NCBI GenBank assembly: GCA_902386135.1 | Contig: CABMIB010000073.1 | Span: 1-37,205 of the forward strand | Reading direction: 5' to 3' | DNA from: an uncultured archaeon | Lineage (GTDB): Archaea; Halobacteriota; Methanosarcinia; Methanosarcinales; Methanoperedenaceae | DNA: 37,205 nt | The notes under the pieces: model-generated | Database searches by the model: none | What the model was told of the DNA's origin: nothing | The model's input: only the letters and a program-made list of their open reading frames with translations | Made by a program: the position numbers and the translations under genes | Shown here: piece by piece, positions 23,771 through 33,538 of the stretch | Layout of the letters: each line of letters starts with the position of its first letter | How positions within the stretch are numbered: the stretch's first letter is position 1

Positions 23771-24107
23771 ACTGTGTGCCACCCATATTATTTAGTCCTT
23801 CGTTCTCAACTTGAGCTGCTCCCACAGTTACAGTTACGAACCGAAGGGGTACTTCCGCCGCCGTATTGAGCAATGTATGCGGCGCGTTTGCAGGGATATA
23901 CACTACATCGCCGCGGGAAATCTCCTGCTTTTCTTCCCCAATTGTCATAATGCCGTATCCTGAAAGGATATAGTAGATCTCCTCAAAATCTGTATGGTAA
24001 TGGGACCGGATGCTCTCGCCGGGCGCAAGTGTTGTATCGTAAACGGCGGCGAAGTTCTGTGCTGTGTTCTGGAGGTCCAGACCATTCTCTATCTGTTTTA
24101 CGAACAT
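23769..24107 (-). CDS. Cupin-domain protein
   Basis: This 112-aa single-domain cupin has motif 1 HYHTDFEEIYYILSGYG (two His and a Glu as metal ligands) and motif 2 GDVVYIPANAPHTL (final His), so a divalent metal site is intact. Small cupins act as isomerases, dioxygenases or binding proteins; the substrate cannot be told. It lies 30 bases downstream of a conserved hypothetical gene on the same strand, probably in one transcript. Confidence 0.88.
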   Translation of the reverse strand: MFVKQIENGLDLQNTAQNFAAVYDTTLAPGESIRSHYHTDFEEIYYILSGYGIMTIGEEKQEISRGDVVYIPANAPHTLLNTAAEVPLRFVTVTVGAAQVENEGLNNMGGTQ

Positions 24108-24137
24108 GGGATGCGTTTGAACAAAAAAGATAAACTA

Positions 24138-24869
24138 TTAAAGCTCTCCCTTTTTCTCTTTAACCTTCTGAACAAGTTCAAAGATATCATCCGCTTTATC
24201 CCCGGCGATGCAGAGAGTTATGGAACCTTCGCCGCCGTTTATGCCGCCGGCACCTATCGGGAATACATCCTCAGCCCCCAGCAGGGTAAGCGCCCCGATC
24301 TCGGTAATGACCTCACCGAACAGCGGTATCATACCCACCGGAAGCCCTGTTGCTTTGCTGATGCGCTGTATTCCTATTCTCTTTGAAATATCAACTACGG
24401 AGTAGGGTATGGATTTTTCAAGACCTATCGGGATGACCAGGTTCACTCCTCTTGCCATGACAATACCCATAAAACTCCCCGTTGTTCCGCCTACCGGGTT
24501 TGCTATTATGACTCCAGCCACGCCCTGCGGGTCAAGGGCATTCGCCCCTTTTATGAGCACATCCTGCGCACCCATCTGGTCTATAATGCCTTCCGCGCTC
24601 ACCTGCTTTCCGTCTCGCAGTGCGATCGCCGGTAGCCGCTTATCCGCCGGGACAACCGTTGTCGTCCCGTCAATATAACCTGCTCCATACCTTGAGGGGT
24701 CTACTTTCTTTCCCGTAAGTTCCTCTGCCACGCATGCATTTGTAGAACCAAGGGCTATCAGGATTATTCCCTTTTTCATTGCCTGCTGGACGGCCGGAAG
24801 TCTCTTTACTCCCATGGCTATGATCCGCTTCGATTCACGCGGTGTTAGTGTAATCTGTACCTGTTTCAT
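24138..24869 (-). CDS. Conserved archaeal protein of unknown function
   Basis: 243 aa from ATG 24869 (MKQVQITLTPRESKRIIA). The upstream in-frame ATG 24935 would overlap the cytochrome gene, and a GGTGAG site favours the inner start. The protein is soluble and rich in Gly/Ala/Ile. It has GSTNACVAEELTG and GAGYIDGTTTVVP near the N-terminus, LIKGANALDPQG in the middle, and a glycine-rich end (PIGAGGINGGEGSITLCIAG) that reads like a nucleotide- or phosphate-binding loop. I recognise it as a family conserved in methanogens and relatives, but not its function. It forms a unit with the downstream cupin gene. Confidence 0.75.
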   Translation of the reverse strand: MKQVQITLTPRESKRIIAMGVKRLPAVQQAMKKGIILIALGSTNACVAEELTGKKVDPSRYGAGYIDGTTTVVPADKRLPAIALRDGKQVSAEGIIDQMGAQDVLIKGANALDPQGVAGVIIANPVGGTTGSFMGIVMARGVNLVIPIGLEKSIPYSVVDISKRIGIQRISKATGLPVGMIPLFGEVITEIGALTLLGAEDVFPIGAGGINGGEGSITLCIAGDKADDIFELVQKVKEKKGEL

Positions 24870-24931
24870 ATTCTCACCATAAATTCCTGGTAAAAAAGAA
24901 GTATGTACCTGTTGGAGAATAAATATTTGGT

Positions 24932-25876
24932 TCACTTCCTCCTTCGCATCATAAGATACACTGTTGCCAGTATCGCCACTGCCAGCACACCTGCGAATCC
25001 AGGGGTTTTCATACTTTCTGCCTGCTGCTGCCGGGTGGTCTCTATTTTAGCCGTTCCTGTTATCTGTGGCTGGCTTTTTGTTTCCTGGATTTTAGGCGCT
25101 GCCTGCGCTCCTGCCGGGTTTGATTCTCCTGGATGGCAGGCAGGACACTGCAGCCCGCTCTGGGAGGTCAGCTTACCTATCTTGGTGAACGCATGGAGTT
25201 TATCGATATCATGGCATCTTGTGCACTTGGGTACTACCACCTTGCCGTTCTCCTCATGGCATCCTTTGCATTCTACCTTTGTAGCATGGATAACATGAGG
25301 CACCTCACTTCCTTGCGCTTTTGATGTTCCTTTGTGGCAGTTATAGCACCCCGTCTTATCATCGACTGCCCCATGTATCGTCGCAACACTGGACTGCGGA
25401 TGGCAGTTCTGGCATATCAGTACTGAGCCTTCCAGTTTCAGGGGTTTAACTATCTCAGGCGGTGATTTGTGACACTTTGTACATGCAGATTCGTTCCCGT
25501 GAACTTCCACCAGGTCCTTGTGGCAGTGGGAGCATACGGCGTCGCTTGTCAGGGCGTTATGGACGCCGGTTATGTTCTTGTGGCAATAAGAGCATGACTG
25601 GGTGCTCACTTTCCCGGCATGCACCTGATGAATAGGACCGTCATGGCATTTTGTGCACCGGGGTACCGATACCGACAGTTTATCCCCGTGGCAATTAACG
25701 CAATCCACAGGTTTCTTGGCATGTATCACATGCGGGCTATCCGTATGGCATTTCTTACAATCCACATCCTGGGCTGTAAGAGAGGAGGCTGTAAAATTAG
25801 TTTCTGCTGCATACGCGGCTGCCGTGAATATGGCAGCCATAATAAATAATAGACAAATGATTCTTACTATCTTCAT
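24932..25876 (-). CDS. Exported 11-haem c-type cytochrome with PGF-CTERM anchor
   Basis: 314 aa. A signal peptide (IICLLFIMAAIFTAAAYA) is followed by eleven CXXCH haem sites (CKKCH, CVNCH, CTKCH, CSYCH, CSHCH, CTKCH, CQNCH, CYNCH, CKGCH, CTRCH, CPACH). Many distal His residues (PHVIHA, IHQVHAG) would give bis-His ligation. A Gln/Lys/Thr-rich stalk leads to the C-terminal TPGFAGVLAVAILATVYLMMRRRK, a PGF-CTERM signal processed by archaeosortase A and lipid-linked to the membrane. It should face outside and carry electrons, for example toward an external acceptor. It is divergent from the tetrapyrrole operon that supplies haem precursors, with 153 bases between them. Confidence 0.94.
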   Translation of the reverse strand: MKIVRIICLLFIMAAIFTAAAYAAETNFTASSLTAQDVDCKKCHTDSPHVIHAKKPVDCVNCHGDKLSVSVPRCTKCHDGPIHQVHAGKVSTQSCSYCHKNITGVHNALTSDAVCSHCHKDLVEVHGNESACTKCHKSPPEIVKPLKLEGSVLICQNCHPQSSVATIHGAVDDKTGCYNCHKGTSKAQGSEVPHVIHATKVECKGCHEENGKVVVPKCTRCHDIDKLHAFTKIGKLTSQSGLQCPACHPGESNPAGAQAAPKIQETKSQPQITGTAKIETTRQQQAESMKTPGFAGVLAVAILATVYLMMRRRK

Positions 25877-26029
25877 AATATCCTACCCTATCCTGAACGA
25901 CCCGTTTTTCCCTGTTTTTAATTGGCTATTACTCTTGCGGGATATTATACTTTCGATTTGATTTTATGCAGAGGAATATAGTGCTTAAATCACAAATTAT
26001 ATTAATACATCCTCTAATTTCAGTGAATT

Positions 26030-27295
26030 ATGGGCACAGAGAAATCAAAAAAATTATTCGAGGAAGCAAAAAAAGTGCTCCCTGGAGGCGTGAGCAGCCC
26101 TGTTCGCGCCATAAAACCGTATCCATTTTATACAAAACGGGCGAACGGCTCAAAGATAACGGACATAGACGGCAACGAATACATAGATTATGTGATGGGC
26201 TACGGCCCCCTGCTTCTGGGTCATAACCATCCCGCTATAAAGGAAGCGGTGATAAGGCAGCTCCCGGACGGCTGGCTGTACGGCACGCCTACCGAACTTG
26301 AGGTAGCTCTTGCAAAGAAGATCATCAGGCTTTATCCCAGCATAAACATGGTGCGCTTTGTTTCCACGGGAACCGAAGCCACGATGGGAGCCCTGCGGGT
26401 GGCAAGGGGTTTTACAAAAAAGAACAAGTTCATAAAAATAGAAGGGGGATTCCACGGCGCCCATGAGGCTGTGCTTGTGAAAGCCGGCTCAGGAGCGACC
26501 ACGCTTGGAACGCCGAATTCAGCGGGCGTACCTCCAGATTTTACTAAAAATACGCTGCAAGTGCCATATAATGATATAGAAGCGATGACCGCCGCGATCG
26601 AGGCTTATAAGGATGACGTGGCAGCGGTCATAATCGAACCAGTTCTTGGCAATATCGGGCCCATCTTGCCGAAAAAAGGATATCTGGAAGATGTCCGTGC
26701 CGTGACCAGGGAGAATGACGTGGTGCTCATATTCGATGAGGTCATCACAGGTTTCCGCCTCGCTATGGGCGGGGCGCAGGAATACTACGGCATTACTCCA
26801 GACATGACCACGCTGGGTAAAATCCTTGGAGGAGGCTTCCATATAGGTGTGATAGGAGGAAAGCGCGAAATAATGGAAAACATCTCACCTGCAGGCGCGG
26901 TGTACCAGGCGGGAACCTTCAACGGAAGCCCTGTATCGATGAGCGCTGGGCTTGCTGTTATCAGCACCCTGAAAAAAGAAAGGGTACACGAAAAAGTGAA
27001 TAAAGCCGGGGATGCGATGCGTAGCGCGCTTGCAGATGTTGCTGGCGACCTCGGGCTTGATTATAGCGTGAGCGGGGTAGGCAGCATGTTCAAGTTATTC
27101 TTCGGCGATATGCCGTACAATTACCAGGATGCGTTAAAATGCAATACCGAGAAGTTCAACGTATTCTTTAAGAAGATGCTTGCAGATGGCATCTTCCTTC
27201 CCCCTTCGCAGTTTGAGACGAACTTTTTATCACTGGCGCATTCGCAGGACGATATAAATAAGACCATTGAGGCATATCAAAGGAATTTAAAATGA
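26030..27295 (+). CDS. hemL: Glutamate-1-semialdehyde 2,1-aminomutase
   Basis: This 421-aa PLP enzyme converts glutamate-1-semialdehyde to 5-aminolevulinate, the first tetrapyrrole precursor in the C5 pathway. The N-terminus ([16 protein letters not shown]), [30 protein letters not shown] and the PLP-binding lysine K264 in [14 protein letters not shown] all match. First gene of the hemL-hemC-cobA-hemD cluster; its stop overlaps the hemC start as ATGA. hemA and hemB are not in the window. Confidence 0.97.
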   Translation: MGTEKSKKLFEEAKKVLPGGVSSPVRAIKPYPFYTKRANGSKITDIDGNEYIDYVMGYGPLLLGHNHPAIKEAVIRQLPDGWLYGTPTELEVALAKKIIRLYPSINMVRFVSTGTEATMGALRVARGFTKKNKFIKIEGGFHGAHEAVLVKAGSGATTLGTPNSAGVPPDFTKNTLQVPYNDIEAMTAAIEAYKDDVAAVIIEPVLGNIGPILPKKGYLEDVRAVTRENDVVLIFDEVITGFRLAMGGAQEYYGITPDMTTLGKILGGGFHIGVIGGKREIMENISPAGAVYQAGTFNGSPVSMSAGLAVISTLKKERVHEKVNKAGDAMRSALADVAGDLGLDYSVSGVGSMFKLFFGDMPYNYQDALKCNTEKFNVFFKKMLADGIFLPPSQFETNFLSLAHSQDDINKTIEAYQRNLK

Positions 27296-28278
27296 AAAAT
27301 TCGGAAGATACCTTGTTTCGGATCGGGACAAGAGGCAGCAAACTTGCACTCGCCCAGGCGAACCTTGTAAAAGGCCTGCTTGCAAAAAACGGCGTAGGGA
27401 CAGAGATAAAGATAATCAAGACATGCGGTGATACCTTCACGGACAGGCCGCTTCATGAAGTACAGGGTTTTGGTGTTTTCGTGCGCGAGATAGATGATGC
27501 CATGTTAGCCGGTGAGATCGATATAGCCGTGCACAGTATGAAGGACGTTCCCACGGAACGCCCGCCGGAACTCACTATCGCCGCCGTGATGAAGCGCGAT
27601 TCCCCGTATGATTTCCTGCTCACGCGCGACAGGACGGATCTAAAGGACTTACCTGAAGGCGCGATCATTGGGACAACGAGCCTGCGGCGGCGGGCACAGC
27701 TTTTGAGGTTCAGGCAGGATATGGTCATAAAAGACCTGCGGGGAAATATCGACACCCGCCTGCGAAAGCTCAGGGAAGGGCAGTACGACGGCATATTCAT
27801 GGCAGAGGCAGGGCTTGAGAGGATGAAATGGGACATCCCCGGAGAGCGACTGAATGCAGATGATTTTGTCCCCTCGGCAAACCAGGGAACAATAGTGATA
27901 GCTGCAAAAAAGGATTCAGCGGCTGAGAAAGCTGCAAGGGAACTTGATGATGAGAAGACGCGCATCGAGACCAGGATCGAGAGGATCATAATCGGGATAC
28001 TCGGGGGCGGATGCCTTGTGCCGATCGGTGCTTTTGCCATAAGCGAGGGCAATGATATCCATGTACGCACCGAAGTCCTGTCGGTGGACGGCAAACGCCA
28101 CGTAAAAATAGATGAATTTATAAACCCTGCCGAATATGTGCAAGAAGCAGAGCGCATCGGAAACGAGCTTAAACAAAAAGGCGGAGGCAAGCTCGTTGAT
28201 GAGGCTGTAAAAATGTTCGCCGAGAAAAGAGGAAATAATGACTGGAAAAGTTTATCTTGTGGGCTCAGGTCCTGGTGA
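27292..28278 (+). CDS. hemC: Porphobilinogen deaminase (hydroxymethylbilane synthase)
   Basis: This 328-aa enzyme polymerises four porphobilinogens into hydroxymethylbilane. Motifs: [13 protein letters not shown] near residue 11, [35 protein letters not shown], and the cofactor-binding C241 in [10 protein letters not shown], which carries the dipyrromethane. It overlaps hemL by four bases and the next gene, cobA, by 41 bases. The last dozen residues of HemC thus come from sequence that also encodes the start of CobA. Confidence 0.97.
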   Translation: MKNSEDTLFRIGTRGSKLALAQANLVKGLLAKNGVGTEIKIIKTCGDTFTDRPLHEVQGFGVFVREIDDAMLAGEIDIAVHSMKDVPTERPPELTIAAVMKRDSPYDFLLTRDRTDLKDLPEGAIIGTTSLRRRAQLLRFRQDMVIKDLRGNIDTRLRKLREGQYDGIFMAEAGLERMKWDIPGERLNADDFVPSANQGTIVIAAKKDSAAEKAARELDDEKTRIETRIERIIIGILGGGCLVPIGAFAISEGNDIHVRTEVLSVDGKRHVKIDEFINPAEYVQEAERIGNELKQKGGGKLVDEAVKMFAEKRGNNDWKSLSCGLRSW

Positions 28279-28978
28279 CCCCGAATTATTGACGATTAAG
28301 GCAAAACGGCTTATTGAGAGTGCGGAGGTCATCCTGTACGACCAGCTTCCCGGGAAGGCGATACTTGATATGCTTCCTGCATCTGCCGAGAGGATAGACG
28401 TAGGAAAGTATGCAGGAGACCACAAGCTCTCCCAGTGGCAGATAAACGAATTGCTTGTAAAAAGAGCAAGGGAAGGAAAACTCGTTGTGCGGCTAAAAGG
28501 CGGAGACCCGTATCTTTTCGGGCGCGGGGGCGAGGAGGCGCAGGTGCTTGTAAGGGAAGGTATCGAAGTCGAGGTCGTGCCGGGAATCACCTCAGCCATC
28601 GCAGTTCCTGCCTATGCCGGAATCCCAATCACCCATCGCGATTACGCTTCTATGGTGACCTTTATCACAGGTCATGAGGACCCGACAAAGGAAGAAACAG
28701 GTCTTGACTGGGAACTCCTTGCACGGTTTGAAGGCACGCTTGTCATACTGATGGGCGTCGGCATGCTCGAGAGCAATGTGAAGGAACTGATAAAGCATGG
28801 AAAATCCATTGATACGCCAGTGGCCGTCATCGAGAAAGGCACGCGACCAGACCAGCGCGTAACTGTAGGTACGCTGGCGGATATCGTGGGCTTGTGCAAA
28901 CAGCGTAAAGTCAGGGCTCCTGCGATAACGGTTATAGGCGATGTGGTAAAGCTGCATCGCGAGTTAGTCAAACATTAA
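28238..28978 (+). CDS. cobA: Uroporphyrinogen-III C-methyltransferase
   Basis: This 246-aa SAM-dependent enzyme methylates uroporphyrinogen III at C-2 and C-7 to precorrin-2. Signature segments: [61 protein letters not shown] and VILMGV. It is the branch point to sirohaem, archaeal haem (via Ahb), F430 and cobamides. AGAGGA lies 4 bases before the ATG, inside the end of hemC. hemD follows after two bases. Confidence 0.96.
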   Translation: MTGKVYLVGSGPGDPELLTIKAKRLIESAEVILYDQLPGKAILDMLPASAERIDVGKYAGDHKLSQWQINELLVKRAREGKLVVRLKGGDPYLFGRGGEEAQVLVREGIEVEVVPGITSAIAVPAYAGIPITHRDYASMVTFITGHEDPTKEETGLDWELLARFEGTLVILMGVGMLESNVKELIKHGKSIDTPVAVIEKGTRPDQRVTVGTLADIVGLCKQRKVRAPAITVIGDVVKLHRELVKH

Positions 28979-28980
28979 AA

Positions 28981-29751
28981 ATGAAAGTAATAGCCATAAT
29001 GAGGCCTGCCAGCTATCTCACAGAATCAGCCAGGCTTGCAAGCTCCATGGGATTTAAAGTCATCACTGCCCCGATGATCGATGTAGTGGACAAGACCGAT
29101 GCTAATTTTAAAGGATTCGTTTCACGAGTCATGGAAGGGGAATCAGATTATGTTATCTTCACAAGCGCGAACGGGGTCGAGTTCACGCTCCTGAAACTTG
29201 ACTCGCCTGAAGAGTTCATCGGGCAGCTTAACAAAATGCATGTGGTCGCCATCGGACCGAAAACCGAAAGTGCCCTGCTGAAGAACGGTATAAGGGTAAG
29301 CATAGTCCCGGAATCCTACAGCTCTGAAGGGCTGGTAGAGCATCTGCGCGGGATCGAAGGCATGGTCATCGAGATAGCGCGAAGCAGCCACGGAGCGCCG
29401 GAGCTTGTAAGCGGGCTCATTGAAAAAGGTGCAGTGGTGCATGAGACGCAGGTGTACCAGATAATAATGCCAAGGGATGAGAGGCATACAAGACTCATGG
29501 AAAAGGCTCTCGCAGGGGAGATCGATATATTTGCGTTCACAAGCTCGATGATGGTAAGGAACTTCATGGCGCTTGCCGATGAGATGGGAGTGAAGGATGA
29601 AGTTATCAGGATAATGAATGAAAACACTGTTGCGGCTATCGGTAAGCCTACTTCTGATACGCTGTCAGGGTTCGGTGTGAGAGTCAAGGTGATGCCGGAG
29701 AACTATACGTTTGAGGAGCTGCTGAGGGAGTGCAGGGAGCACGACTGCTAA
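28981..29751 (+). CDS. hemD: Uroporphyrinogen-III synthase
   Basis: This 256-aa protein closes hydroxymethylbilane with inversion of ring D. The family is weakly conserved; here the two-lobed alpha/beta pattern, the segments YVIFTSANGVEF, VVAIGPKTESAL and FAFTSSMMVRNFM, and TVAAIGKPTSDTL identify it, with the gene order as support. Start two bases after the cobA stop, last gene of the operon. Downstream is a gene-free region with a hairpin and then an IS630 element. Confidence 0.94.
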   Translation: MKVIAIMRPASYLTESARLASSMGFKVITAPMIDVVDKTDANFKGFVSRVMEGESDYVIFTSANGVEFTLLKLDSPEEFIGQLNKMHVVAIGPKTESALLKNGIRVSIVPESYSSEGLVEHLRGIEGMVIEIARSSHGAPELVSGLIEKGAVVHETQVYQIIMPRDERHTRLMEKALAGEIDIFAFTSSMMVRNFMALADEMGVKDEVIRIMNENTVAAIGKPTSDTLSGFGVRVKVMPENYTFEELLRECREHDC

Positions 29752-30119
29752 GGATATAATAGATTAAGTTATACTTAGCCCCGAAACTTAGAAAACGAGG
29801 TTAGAGGGATTTACAATTGAACGCGAGCAAGAGTCACAGTATATATACCCCGTACGATGTACGAGGCCTGTATATAGCGTTTTTAGGAACATACAGGACT
29901 ATTTCCTGTTACATTAGTATGAGCTGAAATATATTTCCCTACAACATATCAAACATTACCAAAAGACCTATACATGAACAAAAAAAGAAAATAGAATCTT
30001 AAAACTGCATATAAGCAGAATTATCTGACATTTTGATTATTTTAGGAGAAACGCGATAATATTGAGTGACACTTCTAACCCGGAGTTACTTTTTCATCTT
30101 TTGCCTCGCTTATTTCAGC
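29752..30119. other. Gene-free stretch after the hem operon
   Basis: No gene found. It contains a two-part hairpin (29842-29876) followed by a short T run that may end hem transcription, then AT-rich sequence up to the IS630 end at 30120. Confidence 0.55.
29842..29876. repeat. Two-part hairpin downstream of hemD
   Basis: Outer arms TATATAC/GTATATA (7 bp) and inner arms CGTAC/GTACG (5 bp) around a 3-base loop, separated by an asymmetric internal loop. TTTTT follows at about 29880. It may be a transcription terminator or an mRNA 3'-end structure. Confidence 0.45.
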
Positions 30120-30124
30120 TATAG

Positions 30125-31158
30125 TCACGTTCTCAAATAATAGTAAATTGGAACCATAGTGATACCCTCCTCAAATGCCGTAATCAGTTGTTTCTTTAAT
30201 TCACTCTTATTCTCCCAGTACCTTATTGCCAGCCATTTCTCAGCCGCCCTCCATGACTGCTCTATTGGATCAAGCTCAGGGCTATAACTTGGAAAATAAA
30301 CAACATGCAGGTGTTCTTTATTTTCTTCATAAAATTTTTGCATATCACCTGAGACATGATAAGGTCCCTGATCTATAACGGCAACCAGCTTACCGAGTTG
30401 GTAAATAAGTCGTTGTAAGAACGTCTTGAAAACATCACCGTTAAGCCAATCTGCAAATTCATAAATGAAATATTCCGAGTTTAGTGCCCCAAGAACACAG
30501 ATTTTCTCCTTCCTTTTGTATTCGTACTTTACATGTGGGTGACTGCCAACAGGGAACCAACCGTATGTGAGATATGGTGCTATCGGGAAGATGCTTTCGT
30601 CCAGAAATAAGACTGCGTATCCATTATCAACAAATGGCTTAATTTGTTGTTTGAATTTTTTTTAAACTCTTCTTGAAGTTGTTTGTTAGACTTTCTATGA
30701 GATGGCCGTGGTTTTTGGCAGGATAAGCCAAGACGATGAAGTATACGCCTTACTTGAAGTGGTTTATAGGATACGTTATAGAGTTTTTCTATCAGATGGA
30801 TAACAAGTTTTGTTGTCCAGATAATGAACGGAAAGCCCTGCTCCTGGGGAGATTTGAAAAGAATTGGCTTTAGATTTTCTATCTGTTTATCTGTTAATCT
30901 TTTTGGTCTACCAGATCGCTTTTTATTATTCTTTCTTGAAATCCCCTCTGTGTGCAGGCGGCGTAGCCAGTCGCCAACAGTTGTTAGTGGATGTTTTACT
31001 GTCAAGCTTATTTCTTCAAGGGTCTTACCTTCCTTGCGTAAAATCGCTGCAAGAAGCCTTATTTTTACTATTGGATCATTCTCTTTTTGATAAAGACCAT
31101 TCAATTCATCTATAGAAAAGTTTGCAAGAAATGATTCACCTCTCGGTGTTATTGTCAT
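30125..31158 (-). CDS. IS630 transposase in two frames joined at an A8 run
   Basis: Frame 1 (31158 to 30580) gives the N-terminal HTH domains (TLEEISLTVKHPLTTVGDWLRRL and SGRPKRLTDKQIENL) and ends early. Frame 2 carries the DDE domain: Asp in VLFLDESIF, Asp in AVIDQGPYHVS and Glu in SPELDPIEQSW. The frames meet at eight A residues (complement of T 30656-30663). A single -1 slip there gives an uninterrupted protein of about 344 aa, normal for IS630, with no residue lost. Programmed frameshifting or polymerase slippage at A runs is known in this IS group. Loss of one A is the alternative. Confidence 0.88.
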
Positions 31159-31188
31159 TTAAACACCCCCCATTAAATAATCTGCTTA

Positions 31189-31223
31189 ATGATTCTTAAA
31201 AATTACGGAGGCTTTAGAATCAT
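31189..31223. repeat. Hairpin upstream of the IS630 transposase
   Basis: ATGATTCTTAAA and TTTAGAATCAT form an 11-bp stem with one bulged base and a 12-base loop. It lies 30-65 bases before the transposase start and may be part of the right end of the element or a control site. Confidence 0.45.
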
Positions 31224-31380
31224 GCTATAACTTGTTAAAATTACTCTCTGTTTGAGAGGTTGGGGTGAAAAGGCTGGAGAGCATGTAGATGAATTTTCAA
31301 TTGAACTAATGGATTATCACTAGTTTTTTATATTTTCATAACAAATTTTATTATCTTAGTTCTCAATCTTCTGTTGATAA

Positions 31381-33519
31381 TTATGGAGAACTCTTTAGAA
31401 GACGCTCATGTTTTTCAAGTCCAGAATTAAGTGATTCCGTATAATTCTTTAAGAAATCTCCTAATCCCCATGAATAACTTTTTTCTGGTAGATAAACAAA
31501 TTTTAGGGTTATTGTAGCTTTTTCATTCCCTTTAATCCATAAGAAATCACCGCCAGTATCTGTACATGTGATTTTCAGTAGTATCTTTTCGGGCTGTGCT
31601 TCTGTTGAACCTGTCCAACTTATTGCGTCTGTGTATCCGTTCCAGAAATCTTGTTTCCAATTACTCATACTTTTAATAGATTGAGTCCACCATAAATTAT
31701 CTGGATTATTCAGTATAGTAACTTTATAACTAGGGTCGCTACCGATTAGTTCAAGTGCCTTATAATTTTCTTTTTGAACAATTTTGTAATTTATCTGACG
31801 GGCATCACTTGGCATTTCAAGTTCAATTTGAAAAGATTCTCCTTCTGAAATAGGTCTATCTTCTATAATTACTGGTTTTGCATCGATACCTTTTTTTATG
31901 TATTTTTCCGAATTAATCTTATCTAAATCCGATTTTATATCTGTTATTAATTGTCTCTGTTTAGCGATATTATCTGGATTCTCTCCACTGGTTTGCGAAA
32001 GTTCTTTTAATTTGGGAGCAATATCCTGTAGAATCTTGTTATTTTCCGTGTCGTCAGCAAGTTGGAAAATAAAATCGGCTTGCTGGAGAAATCTCATACT
32101 TCTCTGGAATGCCAGTATAAGGTTTATAAAATCATCAAAATCAGTGTATGGATTTACAATGTCGCTTACAACATCCTTAGGCATATCTTTAATTTTAGGT
32201 TTTAACTCATTGCTTAAATCATTGGCATCAGTTTCAAAATCTTTAAGTATTTTAAAAGGCGCATCGTTTTCTGCGTTTTCTGAGATATCAGCATAGTATG
32301 AATACATTTTCGAATAATCTTTCAATAAATCATCTCGTTCCTTTTCGCTTAGCTGTTTAGTAGCTATAGCCTCCTCTGCTACAGGAGTCGGTTCAGAGCC
32401 TCCCGCAAGAGGATTTATAGGATTAGACGCTGAAGCCACTGTTTTAGATTCAGTACAAGGGCTGTCTGAAGTACATACTACTCGTATCATCCAATCGGTG
32501 CTTTCTTGGCGTAAATTCCATTCAGTTGGCCAATCTGTAATTCTATTTGGATTTTTATCAACTACGAATGAGTGCCCGGATTTTGTGTCCGAATCCACAC
32601 CTACATAAATTCCCCCTTTCGGTGCTTCGGGAATATTCTCCCATGAAGGAGGACCTGAGTAAGTGAATAGGGTTACGTAAAAATTACCATTTACCTCAAT
32701 ATTGGGCATATCGAACTTTACCCATTTAAAACCACTATCTTTTAAATCTCTCCCCTTTATTGAAACGCCGCTGTCCGGAAACTGATTTTTATAATCGTAT
32801 GTTGCTGAATATAGCTTTTTAAAATTGCTATCCCATATCTCAATATCAAATTGCCTTGAAAAATCATCGTATCTGGAGCCGTATATTTTTATTCCACTGA
32901 TTTTTATTGGCGTCTCAGTAGAAAATAACACTGCATGACCTTTTGGACCTAAACTTCCCTCTCTATTTCTTATCCCATCATCGTATCCCAACTCTCTTTC
33001 TGCAAGCGTTGTTGGCGTAGATTCTGGAGCCGATATGTATTCTAAAGCAATATACGCATCTGAAAGTGTTACCTTATCACTAATGTCCCCTGGACGAATA
33101 TCAGACACATTTACTCTAAAAATATTATTGTAATTATATGTTTCACCTATGTAAATTACTTTATCATCTAATTTCTTTCCATTTCTATAAAGAACTAGCC
33201 ATAATGCTTTTGGAGTCGACTTCGCATCGATTGAATCGGCTTCTATTCTAAATCCATAACCTACATCCCAAGACTCTCCAATGTACAATGTTTTTTTATC
33301 ACCTACTAAAGTAAAGCCAGACGTGGAAATTTCTGTTGGAGATGGAGTAACAGGTGTGATATAATTAAGACTTCCGACCTCAAAGCTATCTGTTGTTTCA
33401 CTTGCCGCTCCGATACCACCCACAAACAATAGAAGTGCCATTATCATTATTCCAATCGTAATTTTTTGGGCACGCTTTTTGCAGTGATACATTGTGAACA
33501 AAATTTGTTTAATATTCAT
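31381..33519 (-). CDS. Exported protein with half S-layer domain, beta-sandwich and coiled coil
   Basis: 712 aa. A signal helix (IGIMIMALLLFVGGIGAAS) is followed by a Thr/Pro linker and one module (FTLVGDKKTLYIGESWDVGYGF to about residue 160) resembling the S-layer-related duplication of Methanosarcina envelope proteins. A second module of about 170 residues follows (GPKGHAVLFSTETPIKISGI, FDIEIWDSN, WVKFDMPNIEVNGNFYVTLFTY), common in methanogen secreted proteins, then a long helical region (about residues 400-540) and a last beta-domain. There is no C-terminal anchor. It is the third gene of a minus-strand unit with two membrane-linked proteins, separated by 19 bases from the second. Probably an envelope component. 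Confidence 0.8.
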   Translation of the reverse strand: MNIKQILFTMYHCKKRAQKITIGIMIMALLLFVGGIGAASETTDSFEVGSLNYITPVTPSPTEISTSGFTLVGDKKTLYIGESWDVGYGFRIEADSIDAKSTPKALWLVLYRNGKKLDDKVIYIGETYNYNNIFRVNVSDIRPGDISDKVTLSDAYIALEYISAPESTPTTLAERELGYDDGIRNREGSLGPKGHAVLFSTETPIKISGIKIYGSRYDDFSRQFDIEIWDSNFKKLYSATYDYKNQFPDSGVSIKGRDLKDSGFKWVKFDMPNIEVNGNFYVTLFTYSGPPSWENIPEAPKGGIYVGVDSDTKSGHSFVVDKNPNRITDWPTEWNLRQESTDWMIRVVCTSDSPCTESKTVASASNPINPLAGGSEPTPVAEEAIATKQLSEKERDDLLKDYSKMYSYYADISENAENDAPFKILKDFETDANDLSNELKPKIKDMPKDVVSDIVNPYTDFDDFINLILAFQRSMRFLQQADFIFQLADDTENNKILQDIAPKLKELSQTSGENPDNIAKQRQLITDIKSDLDKINSEKYIKKGIDAKPVIIEDRPISEGESFQIELEMPSDARQINYKIVQKENYKALELIGSDPSYKVTILNNPDNLWWTQSIKSMSNWKQDFWNGYTDAISWTGSTEAQPEKILLKITCTDTGGDFLWIKGNEKATITLKFVYLPEKSYSWGLGDFLKNYTESLNSGLEKHERLLKSSP

Positions 33520-33538
33520 ATTTTTATCAATTTATATT

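Larger units (their letters stand above)
30120..31229 (-). mobile_element. IS630-family insertion sequence, copy 1 (right end uncertain)
   Basis: The left end is set by comparison with the second copy at 36955: sequence similarity starts at TATAGTCA in both, at a TA dinucleotide as expected for IS630/Tc1 elements. The transposase stop lies within this end. I could not find a clear matching inverted repeat on the right; candidates are near TA 31226 and TTTGAGAG 31251. Confidence 0.8.
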
